Made by a program: the position numbers and the translations under genes
Notes under the pieces: model-generated
The model's input: the letters and a program-made list of their open reading frames with translations, nothing else
Told to the model about the DNA's origin: nothing
Database searches by the model: none
NCBI RefSeq assembly: GCF_900269665.1
Contig: NZ_LT985361.1
Coordinates: 6,639,324-6,702,647, forward strand
Length of the DNA: 63,324 bases
Origin: Nocardia suismassiliense
GTDB taxonomy: Bacteria > Actinomycetota > Actinomycetes > Mycobacteriales > Mycobacteriaceae
Direction: 5' to 3'
Shown: in pieces, positions 17,339 through 24,546 of the stretch
Layout: each line of letters starts with the position of its first letter
Position numbering within the stretch: the first letter of the stretch is position 1

Positions 17339-18643
17339 GTGCTTTCCGCCTTCAAGTCGGCTGCCCGAACCCCGGACCTCCGGCGAAAGGTGTGCTGGAC
17401 GCTCGGACTGCTGGCATTGTTTCGATTCGGCGCGATACTTCCTTCTCCCGGCGTGGATTTCGCCGCGGTACGCAGCTGTATCGAGCTGAACTCGGGTGGT
17501 GAGTCCGCCGGCATCTACCAGCTGATCAACCTTTTCTCCGGCGGCTCGATGCTGCAACTCTCGGTTTTCGCGGTCGGCATCATGCCCTACATCACCGCGA
17601 GCATCATCACGCAGCTGCTGACCGTCGTGATCCCACGTTTCGAGGAATTGCGGCAGGAAGGACAGTCCGGCCAAGCCAAAATCACGCAGTACACCCGCTA
17701 TCTGGCGATGGCGCTGGCATTGCTGCAAGCCTCGACGCTGGTTGCGTTGGCCGCGCGCGGCCAGCTTCTGCGCGGCTGTGCCGAGGACATCTTCGCCGAC
17801 AGCTCGCTCTTCGCGATGCTCACCGCGGTGCTCGTAATGACCGCAGGGGCGGCGCTGGTCATGTGGTTCGGCGAGTTGATCACCGAGCGGGGTTTCGGCA
17901 ACGGGATGTCGCTGCTGATCCTCGCGGGCATCGCCTCGCAGATTCCGGCTCAGGGCCGGTCGATCTTAGAAAGCCGGGGCGGAATCGTCTTCGGCGGAGT
18001 CTGTTTCGCGATTGCCGCCCTGATCGTCGGGGTGGTCTTCATCGAGCAGGGGCAACGTCGGATTCCGGTGCAATATGCCAAGCGCGTGGTGGGGCGGAAG
18101 ATGTACGGCGGTTCCGCGACGTACCTGCCACTGAAGGTCAATCAGGCCGGTGTCATTCCGGTCATCTTCGCCTCGTCGCTGCTTTTCCTGCCGAACCTGC
18201 TCGCGCAATTCAGTTCGGGGAACTCCGTTGCGGAGTTCATCCAGAAGTATCTGGCCGACACCGATCATCCGGTCCACGTCACCGGCTATTTCGCCCTGAT
18301 CGTTTTCTTCTCGTACTTCTACGTCGCGATCACCGTCAACCCGCAGGAGCGTGCCGCGGAGATGAAGAAGTTCGGCGGCTTCATCCCCGGCTATCGGCCC
18401 GGCAAGCCGACGGCCGATCATCTGAATCACGTGCTCACTCGGATCACCCTGCCCGGATCGCTGTATCTCGGTGCCGTTGCGGTGCTGCCGAATCTGGTGC
18501 TGGGTTTCGGCGCGTCCGGTTCGGCGTCGACCCTGGCCTTCGGCGGTACCTCCACGCTGATCATGGTGAGCGTCGCGCTGGACACGGTCAAACAGCTCGA
18601 AAGCCAAGTGCTGAACCGGAACTACCAGGGGTTTCTGCGATGA
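17339..18643 (+). CDS. SecY-family preprotein translocase subunit (isolated paralogue)
   Basis: 434 residues from the GTG at 17339, with AGGAG 6 bases upstream; a longer frame from 17294 lacks one. It has ten membrane helices. SecY hallmarks are FRFGAILPSPGVD at the end of TM1, the plug region (GIYQLINLFSGGSMLQLSVFA) and the cytoplasmic loop GQRRIPVQYAKRVVGRKMYG between TM6 and TM7. SecY normally lies in the ribosomal protein operon next to adk and map. Here it stands alone, so it is probably a second SecY or a relocated copy. The next gene encodes a response regulator with a signal peptide. Confidence 0.9.
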   Translation: MLSAFKSAARTPDLRRKVCWTLGLLALFRFGAILPSPGVDFAAVRSCIELNSGGESAGIYQLINLFSGGSMLQLSVFAVGIMPYITASIITQLLTVVIPRFEELRQEGQSGQAKITQYTRYLAMALALLQASTLVALAARGQLLRGCAEDIFADSSLFAMLTAVLVMTAGAALVMWFGELITERGFGNGMSLLILAGIASQIPAQGRSILESRGGIVFGGVCFAIAALIVGVVFIEQGQRRIPVQYAKRVVGRKMYGGSATYLPLKVNQAGVIPVIFASSLLFLPNLLAQFSSGNSVAEFIQKYLADTDHPVHVTGYFALIVFFSYFYVAITVNPQERAAEMKKFGGFIPGYRPGKPTADHLNHVLTRITLPGSLYLGAVAVLPNLVLGFGASGSASTLAFGGTSTLIMVSVALDTVKQLESQVLNRNYQGFLR

Positions 18644-18694
18644 ACATGCCGCCCCGCTGGGCATCGGCGGCCGATGAGCCTACGGTCTGAAACC

Positions 18695-19489
18695 ATGGTT
18701 GCGAACCGCTCGACCCAGGCACTGCTGCGCGTGGTGTCCACGCTCATTCTCGCGATAACCGCGATGACGCTGTCGGTCGCTACCGCGCACGCCGACACGC
18801 GATCGGCCAACCACTCGGTGGACCAGCACGCAGGCCCCACTCGCGGACCGGCGATCTCGATCCTGCTGGCCGACGGTCAGCTGTGGTTCCGGATGGGTAT
18901 GCAAGCGGCGATCGCAGGCCAACCGGATATGACCTGCGTCGCGGAGGTCAGCGACGGCCTGTCCGCCGTGCGGGAGATCCAACGCCTGCGCCCGGACGTC
19001 GCCTTCATCGATCTCGACCTGCCCGGCTTGGCCGACGCCGGTCCGATCGACACCGCCACCACCAGAATCCTCGCCCTCGCCACCGAGCACACCGACGAAA
19101 ACCTCTACCGTGCATTGCATCTCGGTGCGACCGGGTTCCTCGCACGATCCGGTCCCGTCGACGACCTGCTCGCCGCCATCCGCACTGCGGTGCACGGCGC
19201 TGCCCTCATCGACCCGGTACTGACCAGGCAGCTGATCACTCGCCTGTCCGCAGGCATCGAACCGTTTCCGGCCACCCCGGAGGTCGAAACCCTCACTCCC
19301 CGTGAACATCAGGTCCTGGGGTTCATAGCGAAGGGGTACACCAACCCCGAGATAGCCCGCGCCCTCGGCATCGGCGGCCAGACCGTCAAAACCCATGTCT
19401 CCCATGTGCTCACCAAACTCGGCGTCCGTGACCGCATCCACGCCGCGGTCTACGCGCACACCCGCCGGATCGGGTCGATCGAGACGTAA
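18695..19489 (+). CDS. LuxR/NarL-type response regulator with a degenerate receiver and an N-terminal signal peptide
   Basis: 264 residues from the ATG at 18695. Residues 1-34 look like a signal peptide: basic N-region, LLRVVSTLILAITAMTLSV core, AHA cut site before Asp34. Residues 54-168 are a receiver domain with phosphoacceptor Asp106 (FIDLDLP) and Thr130, but the second acidic-pocket residue is Gly61 (LLADGQ, usually ADD) and the conserved Lys is Arg151 (FLARS). Residues 200-260 are a LuxR HTH (LTPREHQVLGFIAKGYTN). A DNA-binding protein with an export signal makes no obvious sense. Either the first 45 residues are a membrane anchor, or a GTG at 18818 is the true start, though it lacks a ribosome binding site. 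A 16-codon frame begins at the secY stop (ATGA at 18642) and ends just upstream. Confidence 0.8.
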   Translation: MVANRSTQALLRVVSTLILAITAMTLSVATAHADTRSANHSVDQHAGPTRGPAISILLADGQLWFRMGMQAAIAGQPDMTCVAEVSDGLSAVREIQRLRPDVAFIDLDLPGLADAGPIDTATTRILALATEHTDENLYRALHLGATGFLARSGPVDDLLAAIRTAVHGAALIDPVLTRQLITRLSAGIEPFPATPEVETLTPREHQVLGFIAKGYTNPEIARALGIGGQTVKTHVSHVLTKLGVRDRIHAAVYAHTRRIGSIET

Positions 19490-19611
19490 TGGGCCACTGA
19501 GCGACCAGTCCGCAAGGGCTGCTCGCTGGCGAATTCAAATACACCATGAAGCGTTTTTGAAAACCAGCCTTTCTTCGATACGCTCGGCCGACTTCGAAGA
19601 AGGAGCAATCG

Positions 19612-20220
19612 GTGAGTGAACGCCGCGCGGCCCGGCCAGGACCAGGCCGCCCCCGGGACCCGCAACTGGATGATCAGGTGTTGCGCGCCACCCAGGAACT
19701 GTTGGTGGAGCAGGGTTTTCAGGCCACGACCATTCAGGGGGTCGCGCGGCGGGCCGGGGTGGTCGCCACCTCGATCTACCGGCGGTGGCCGAACAAGATC
19801 CACCTCGTCGAGGACGCGATCTTCGCCCTCGACACCGGCGTCGTCCCCCAGCCGACCGGTGACATCGGCGCGGATCTGCTCGGCTGGACCCGCCTGTTCT
19901 TCGCCGCCGCCACCCATCCCGCGGCCCGATCGGGCATTCCCGGCCTGCTCTCGGCCTACCACGACGACGAGCAGAGCTACCGCAGGCTGCGCGAACGCGG
20001 CGAAGACCTGGCCCGGCTCGGGCTGCGCGCCACCCTCGACGCGGCGATCGAATCCGGCCAGGCGTCCCCCCGCTGCGATCCCGACCTGATCTTCGAATTC
20101 CTGCGCGGCGCAACGCTCTTGCGCGCCCTCACCCGCGGTGACGAAGACGGCGAGCAATTCTGCCGGCAGACCGCCGCAGCCCTCGTCACCCTGGCCACTC
20201 ACCACGAAAGTACGACATGA
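19612..20220 (+). CDS. TetR/AcrR family transcriptional regulator
   Basis: 202 residues from a GTG, with AAGAAGGAG 6 bases upstream. The N-terminal HTH is typical: LRATQELLVEQGFQATTIQGV, then RRAGVVATSIYRRWPNK. The C-terminal ligand domain (GWTRLFFAAATHPAARSGIPGLL) resembles the TetR_C_16 type. It is the first gene of a three-gene operon and overlaps the LVIVD-repeat gene by ATGA at 20217-20220. A short inverted repeat GTTTT-TG-AAAAC at 19553-19564, about 48 bp upstream, might be its operator. The ligand is unknown. Confidence 0.9.
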   Translation: MSERRAARPGPGRPRDPQLDDQVLRATQELLVEQGFQATTIQGVARRAGVVATSIYRRWPNKIHLVEDAIFALDTGVVPQPTGDIGADLLGWTRLFFAAATHPAARSGIPGLLSAYHDDEQSYRRLRERGEDLARLGLRATLDAAIESGQASPRCDPDLIFEFLRGATLLRALTRGDEDGEQFCRQTAAALVTLATHHESTT

Positions 20221-21767
20221 GAACTCGGTACCGCCGCCTGATCGTCGCGGCGGCGGCCGTGCTGCTGGCTCCCTCCGCCCTCGGCATCGCAGAACCCGAC
20301 CCCGCGGGAACCGTCCTGGAGCACCGGGACATCGCCGATACCGCCGTTGCCCGCGCAACCTGCGCGGATGATTCGCTACCCGAACCCGGCCTGCAAGGCG
20401 ATGTGCCCGCCGCCGACCGCGAGAGCGGCCGCAGCACCCAGGGTTATCGGTGCAATATCAGCCGCATCGGCGGCTACGCGGGCCGCGGCGCCGGCATCAC
20501 CTCGACCCAGTTCGAGCACTGCGTCTACCTCGGCAGCTTCTTCCCGGGCAACCTGCTCGGCCCCGCCCAGGGCGTGCAGGTGATCGACGTCGCCGACCCG
20601 GCGAATCCGATCCGCACGGCCACGCTCACCGAACCGGCGATGCTGGCCGGAACGTGGGAGAGTCTCAAGGTCCATGCCGCGCGAAAGTTGCTGGTAGGCA
20701 CCGGAGTTCCCGCGATGACCGGAGCCGGGCTGATCTCGGTCTACGACATCTCCGACTGCGCACACCCGCGCCTGCTCAATCCCGGACCGGGCACCGACGT
20801 CAGCCTGCCGATCCAGATCACGGCCCACGAAGGCGGCTTCTCGCCGGACGGGCGCACCTACTGGGCCTCGGGCGTCATCCCCGGCATCGTCAGCGCCGTC
20901 GACCTCACCGATCCGGCTGTCCCCCGGGTCATCTGGCAGGGCATGCCGGGCCAGTCCATGCACGGCATGGGGCTGCGCGCCGACGGCAACCGCCTGTACC
21001 TGGCCAACAATATGGGCGGGCTGACCATTCTCGACACCTCCGCGGTACAGCGGCGTGACCCCGACCCCCAGGTGCCGATCATCGCTCAGCTCACCTGGAC
21101 CGACGGCTGGGCGACCCAGCAGAACGTCCCCGTCACCTACCACGGCGTGCCCTACCTGTTCAGCACCGACGAAGCCGGATCCGGCGGCGTCAAACTCATC
21201 GACATCTCCGACGACACCCGGCCGCGCGTGGTGAACACGATCAAACTGGAGATCAACCTGCAGCGCCACCGTGACAGCGCGCTCGCCTCCGGGATGGGCG
21301 GGTCGATCTTCGCCTACGACGCGCACTACTGCTCTGCTGACCGCCCGGTGAACCCCACCGCACTGGCGTGCGGCTGGATCTCCTCCGGCATCAGGGTGTT
21401 CGACGTGCGCGATCCGTTGCAGGTCCGCGAAATCGCCTACTACAACCCGCCCGCGCGCACCGGCCAGAACGCGGAACTGTGGAACTCCCCGCACGCGCTG
21501 GCCTCGATCATCGGCCTGCCGCTGCTCAGTGCACCGTCGGTGCTGCAAGCGATCGAGGCGGGCGCTTTCGACCCCGAGCAGGCGCAGAGCTCGCGCACCG
21601 GCGACGTGGCTTTCGGCGATATGTCCACCGACTGGTGCTTCTCCGCCCCCGAGTGGCGCGGCAACCAACTGTGGGCCGCCTGCGCCGACAACGGCCTGCT
21701 CACCTTGCAGTTGTCCCCCGAGGTGTACACCCCGCCGGTCGACCAGCATTCGACGGTCGGTTCATGA
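20217..21767 (+). CDS. Secreted LVIVD-repeat beta-propeller-like protein
   Basis: 516 residues with a signal peptide (RLIVAAAAVLLAPSALG). The mature protein holds several LVIVD-type repeats that build a propeller: GVQVIDVADPANPIRTAT, GLISVYDISDCAHPRLL, SAVDLTDPAVPRVIW, GVKLIDISDDTRPRVV and GIRVFDVRDPLQVREIAYY. Several cysteines (for example CNIS, CVYLG, CGW, CFS) could form disulphides outside the cell. It overlaps the TetR gene by ATGA, and the next gene also starts inside its stop. LVIVD proteins are usually surface or periplasmic with unknown binding partners. Pairing with DUF305 suggests a shared surface role, possibly linked to metals. Confidence 0.88.
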   Translation: MRTRYRRLIVAAAAVLLAPSALGIAEPDPAGTVLEHRDIADTAVARATCADDSLPEPGLQGDVPAADRESGRSTQGYRCNISRIGGYAGRGAGITSTQFEHCVYLGSFFPGNLLGPAQGVQVIDVADPANPIRTATLTEPAMLAGTWESLKVHAARKLLVGTGVPAMTGAGLISVYDISDCAHPRLLNPGPGTDVSLPIQITAHEGGFSPDGRTYWASGVIPGIVSAVDLTDPAVPRVIWQGMPGQSMHGMGLRADGNRLYLANNMGGLTILDTSAVQRRDPDPQVPIIAQLTWTDGWATQQNVPVTYHGVPYLFSTDEAGSGGVKLIDISDDTRPRVVNTIKLEINLQRHRDSALASGMGGSIFAYDAHYCSADRPVNPTALACGWISSGIRVFDVRDPLQVREIAYYNPPARTGQNAELWNSPHALASIIGLPLLSAPSVLQAIEAGAFDPEQAQSSRTGDVAFGDMSTDWCFSAPEWRGNQLWAACADNGLLTLQLSPEVYTPPVDQHSTVGS

Positions 21768-22375
21768 CCCGGCGAGTGCTGCTCGGCGGCGCGGGGCTCG
21801 CCTCGGCCCTGCTGCTGCTGGTTCTCGGCGCGGCCCTGCGACCGCTCGTCATCTCCGAGACCAGCACGCCCGCAACGGTATTGACCCCTACCGAGATCGG
21901 TTTCGTGCAGGACATGGCCGGTCACCATCAGCAGGCGCTGATCCTGGTGCAGCGTCTGGCCGCCGACGTGGACCCCACCGTGCGGGGACTGGCCGACCAG
22001 ATCGCCGACGCCCAGCGCCTGGAGATCGGCATGATGCTCGGCTGGCTGCGACTGGCCGGGGCCACTTCGACCAACCCGCGTCCGATGGCATGGATGCCGG
22101 CCGGTCACCACACCACCGCGTCGACAACCATGCCCGGCATGGCGACCGGCACCGACCTCGACGCCCTCACCCGAGCGCGCGGAGCCGACGCCGAATCGAT
22201 GTTTCTGCGCCTGATGTACCGCCACCACCAGGGCGGAGTCGCCATGGCCCAGGCGTTCGACCAACTGGCCGCCGGTGGGCCGGTCGAACAGGCCGCCCGC
22301 GACATGATCAGCACGCAGAGCCAGGAGTCCGGAATCATCGGGCTGCTGATCGCCCAGCGCACTCCGTCCGGCTGA
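21764..22375 (+). CDS. DUF305 family exported protein
   Basis: 203 residues from the ATG at 21764, overlapping the previous stop by ATGA. An N-terminal hydrophobic segment (VLLGGAGLASALLLLVLGAAL) works as signal or anchor. The DUF305 halves are clear: EIGFVQDMAGHHQQALIL, and later MFLRLMYRHHQGGVAMAQAF. The pairs of His plus nearby Met residues (MPGMATGTD, MAWMPAGHH) suit copper or silver binding, which has been shown for some DUF305 relatives such as CopM. Metal binding here is inference. It is the third gene of the TetR operon. Confidence 0.9.
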   Translation: MTRRVLLGGAGLASALLLLVLGAALRPLVISETSTPATVLTPTEIGFVQDMAGHHQQALILVQRLAADVDPTVRGLADQIADAQRLEIGMMLGWLRLAGATSTNPRPMAWMPAGHHTTASTTMPGMATGTDLDALTRARGADAESMFLRLMYRHHQGGVAMAQAFDQLAAGGPVEQAARDMISTQSQESGIIGLLIAQRTPSG

Positions 22376-22477
22376 GCCGCCGAGACGATCAGCGGTGCGG
22401 GACCAGCTCGCACATCGTCGACCAGACCTCACGCGGCGGTCAGCTCCGTGTCACCGGCCGCGTGGGCCAGCCGGTAG

Positions 22478-22650
22478 GGCCTGCTGTGCCGCGTGGGCCC
22501 AGCCGGTCCGGCCTGCTGTGCCCGCTTGCGCCAGTCCGTCCGGCCTGCTGTGCCGCGTGGGCCAGCCCGTCCGGCCTGCTGTGCCGCGTGGGCCAGCCCG
22601 TCCGGCCTGCTGTGCCGCGTGGGCCAGCCCTTCCGGCCTGCTGTGCCGCA
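22478..22650. repeat. Six 31-32-bp tandem repeats in a convergent gap
   Basis: Successive GGCCTGCTGTG blocks begin at 22478, 22510, 22542, 22573, 22604 and 22635. The central unit is close to CGTGGGCCAGCCCGTCCGG followed by CCTGCTGTGCCG. Copies three to five are nearly identical. The repeats are contiguous, with no spacers. The last copy forms the left arm of the hairpin at 22637-22674. Confidence 0.85.
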
Positions 22651-22674
22651 TGAAGATCCATGCGGCACAGCAGG
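22637..22674. terminator. Perfect 16-bp hairpin between convergent genes
   Basis: CCTGCTGTGCCGCATG (22637-22652) pairs fully with 22659-22674 across the loop AAGATC, and TTTC follows on the plus strand. It lies 12 bp before the stop of the downstream minus-strand hydrolase gene and could end transcription from both sides. Five earlier repeat units carry nearly the same left arm and could compete for the single right arm. Confidence 0.65.
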
Positions 22675-22686
22675 TTTCAGGAAGAA

Positions 22687-23481
22687 TCAGCCGACTGCGC
22701 GGGCGGCCTCGCCGATGACCTTCGCAACAGCACCGGGCTGCGAGACGGTCAACGCGTGCGAGGCGCCCTTGATCTCCACCGTGGCGCGCGACCCGGCCCG
22801 TTCCGCCATGAAGCGGTGTGCGGCGACGGGGATGTTGTAGTCGGTGTCGGGGAAGATGAACCAGGACGGGACGTTCTTCCAGTTCGGTGCGCCGGATTTG
22901 CCGTTGAGCGCGCGGTCGTTCAGCGGGCGCTGGGTGCGGGCGTCGAGGGCGGCTCGGTCCGCGGGGACGTCGGCGGCGAACTGCTGGTGGAACTTGGCGG
23001 GCTGGATGTAGAGGTCGGTGCTGCCGTCGGGCAGCGCTACCTTGTCGAGGGTGTCGCCGAGCGTGCTGCCGGGGAACTTGCCGGAGAGCTCGCCGATGGT
23101 CTCACCTTCTTCGGGTGCGAAGGCCGCGACGTAGACCAGTCCCTTGACTTTAGGATCGTGAACCTGCGAGATGACCTGCCCGCCATAGGAATGCCCGACC
23201 AGTACGACCGGCCCGTCGATCGAGGCCACCACGCTGCGGACGGTGTCGGCATCACCCGAGACACTGCGTAGTGGATTGCCCACGGCGATGCTGGTCAGAC
23301 CCTGCTGGTTGAGGTTGTCCAGCACGCCGTTCCAGCTGCTGGACTCGGCGAAGGCTCCATGGACGAGCACGATGGTCGGCTTGGCGGGGGCGGGCCCCGG
23401 TTCGGCGCCGGCGCAGCCCGCGCCGGCGAGGGTGAAGCCCAGCGCGACGGCGGTGAGCTTGACGATGGTGTTGATACGCAT
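22687..23481 (-). CDS. Secreted alpha/beta hydrolase
   Basis: 264 residues with an N-terminal export signal (VKLTAVALGFTLAGAGCAGAEP). A cysteine follows the hydrophobic core, but the preceding residues fit a lipobox only loosely, so lipoprotein or cleaved export are both possible. The hydrolase core shows VLVHGAFAES (oxyanion hole), nucleophile Ser in GHSYGG, and a catalytic His in KGASHALTVSQP. It resembles small actinobacterial alpha/beta hydrolases of the salicylate-esterase-like type. The same-strand neighbour 78 bp upstream is another alpha/beta hydrolase, so the two may be co-transcribed. Confidence 0.9.
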   Translation of the reverse strand: MRINTIVKLTAVALGFTLAGAGCAGAEPGPAPAKPTIVLVHGAFAESSSWNGVLDNLNQQGLTSIAVGNPLRSVSGDADTVRSVVASIDGPVVLVGHSYGGQVISQVHDPKVKGLVYVAAFAPEEGETIGELSGKFPGSTLGDTLDKVALPDGSTDLYIQPAKFHQQFAADVPADRAALDARTQRPLNDRALNGKSGAPNWKNVPSWFIFPDTDYNIPVAAHRFMAERAGSRATVEIKGASHALTVSQPGAVAKVIGEAARAVG

Positions 23482-23559
23482 GACGGGTTCCTCGAAAGAG
23501 TTGGGTTCTCAGCCGGTGACGGCTTCGAAGGTCGGGCAGCGGATGGCGTCGCGCAGTGA

Positions 23560-24384
23560 TCAGTGCGCGAGGAAGGCGAGCAAGTCGGCTTCGAACGCAG
23601 TGCGGAACTCGCCGTAAAGGCCGTGCGGCGCACCGGGATACACCCGCAGCGTCGCGTTCGCGAGCAGGGCCGCCGACTGCATCGCCGAGGCGTGCAGGGG
23701 GACGATCTGGTCGTCGTCGCCGTGCGCGACCAGCACCGGCACGTCGATCCCCTTCAGGTCCTCGGTGAAATCGGTCTCGGAGAACTGGGCGACGCATTCG
23801 TAAGCCGCGCGCGCCCCGACCTGCATGCCGAGCCGCCAGAACGCGCGCCGCGCCCCCTCGGAGACGATCGCGTCGGGCCGATCGAACCCGTAGAAGGTCT
23901 CGCTGAGATCCCAGTAGAACTGCGAACGGTCGGCCGCCACACCGGCGCGGATGCCGTCGAACCCCGCCATGGGCGTGCCGCCGGGGTTGGTCTCGGACTT
24001 GACCATCACCGGGGGCACGGCGCCCAGCAGCACCGCTTTGGCAACCCGGCCGCTACCGTGGCGCGCCAAGTAGCGCACGACTTCGCCACCGCCGGTGGAG
24101 TGGCCGACCAGAACCGCGTCGCGCAGGTCCAGGTGCTCGATCAGCTCGCCGAGATCGTCGGCGTAGCGGTCCATGGTGTTGCCGTCCCAGGTCTGGCTCG
24201 AGCGGCCGTGACCACGGCGATCGTGGGCGATGGCACGGTAACCGTGCTCGGCGACCAGGCGGGCCTGCTCGTCCCAGGCATCGGCGCTCAGCGGCCAACC
24301 ATGGCTGAAGACGACCGGACGGCCTGCGCCCCAATCCTTGAAGAAGATCTGCGCCCCGTCGGTGGTGGTGAAGGTGTTTGTCAT
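23560..24384 (-). CDS. Alpha/beta hydrolase, cofactor-free haloperoxidase (non-haem chloroperoxidase) type
   Basis: 274 residues, the family's normal length. Motifs: VVFSHGWPLSADAW (oxyanion hole), AHDRRGHGRS, nucleophile in GHSTGGGEVVRY, Asp in VAHGDDDQIVP and His in YPGAPHGLYGEF. GHSTGGGE and the DRRGHGRS strand are characteristic of bacterial non-haem chloroperoxidases/perhydrolases. Such enzymes act in vivo mostly as esterases. It is cytosolic, with no signal peptide. It is divergent from the large LuxR-type regulator, across three palindromes, and may be its target. Confidence 0.93.
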   Translation of the reverse strand: MTNTFTTTDGAQIFFKDWGAGRPVVFSHGWPLSADAWDEQARLVAEHGYRAIAHDRRGHGRSSQTWDGNTMDRYADDLGELIEHLDLRDAVLVGHSTGGGEVVRYLARHGSGRVAKAVLLGAVPPVMVKSETNPGGTPMAGFDGIRAGVAADRSQFYWDLSETFYGFDRPDAIVSEGARRAFWRLGMQVGARAAYECVAQFSETDFTEDLKGIDVPVLVAHGDDDQIVPLHASAMQSAALLANATLRVYPGAPHGLYGEFRTAFEADLLAFLAH

Positions 24385-24421
24385 GCCGATGAAATTACGA
24401 GCGGACGCACCCGCTACACAT

Positions 24422-24480
24422 CAGTCGAACGACTGCACAGATGACTGAGTCATGGTGCGGTTCGGTGACGCAGTCGTCAC
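24422..24480. promoter_or_regulatory. Three consecutive palindromes between divergent genes
   Basis: CAGTCGAACGACTG (24422-24435), ATGACTGAGTCAT (24441-24453) and GTGACG-CAGT-CGTCAC (24465-24480) are each perfect inverted repeats. They share CAGTC or GACTG cores and sit 19-22 bp apart centre to centre. They occupy the gap between the haloperoxidase-like gene and the LAL regulator gene, where operators of both would be expected. Confidence 0.6.
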
Positions 24481-24546
24481 ACCGATTACCGCACCTACCT
24501 GCGTCGTCACTTTGTGAAACGGTGGGTTCTCTGTCAGGATCTGGCG

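Noticed and set aside
19553..19564. GTTTTTGAAAAC as a definite TetR operator
   Set aside because: The arms are only 5 bp and A/T-rich. Its position is suggestive but not enough to list as a site.
22478..22674. Regular 31-bp repeats resembling a CRISPR array
   Set aside because: The units are contiguous without spacers, and no cas genes are present. The same applies to the 30-bp units at 60162-60281.
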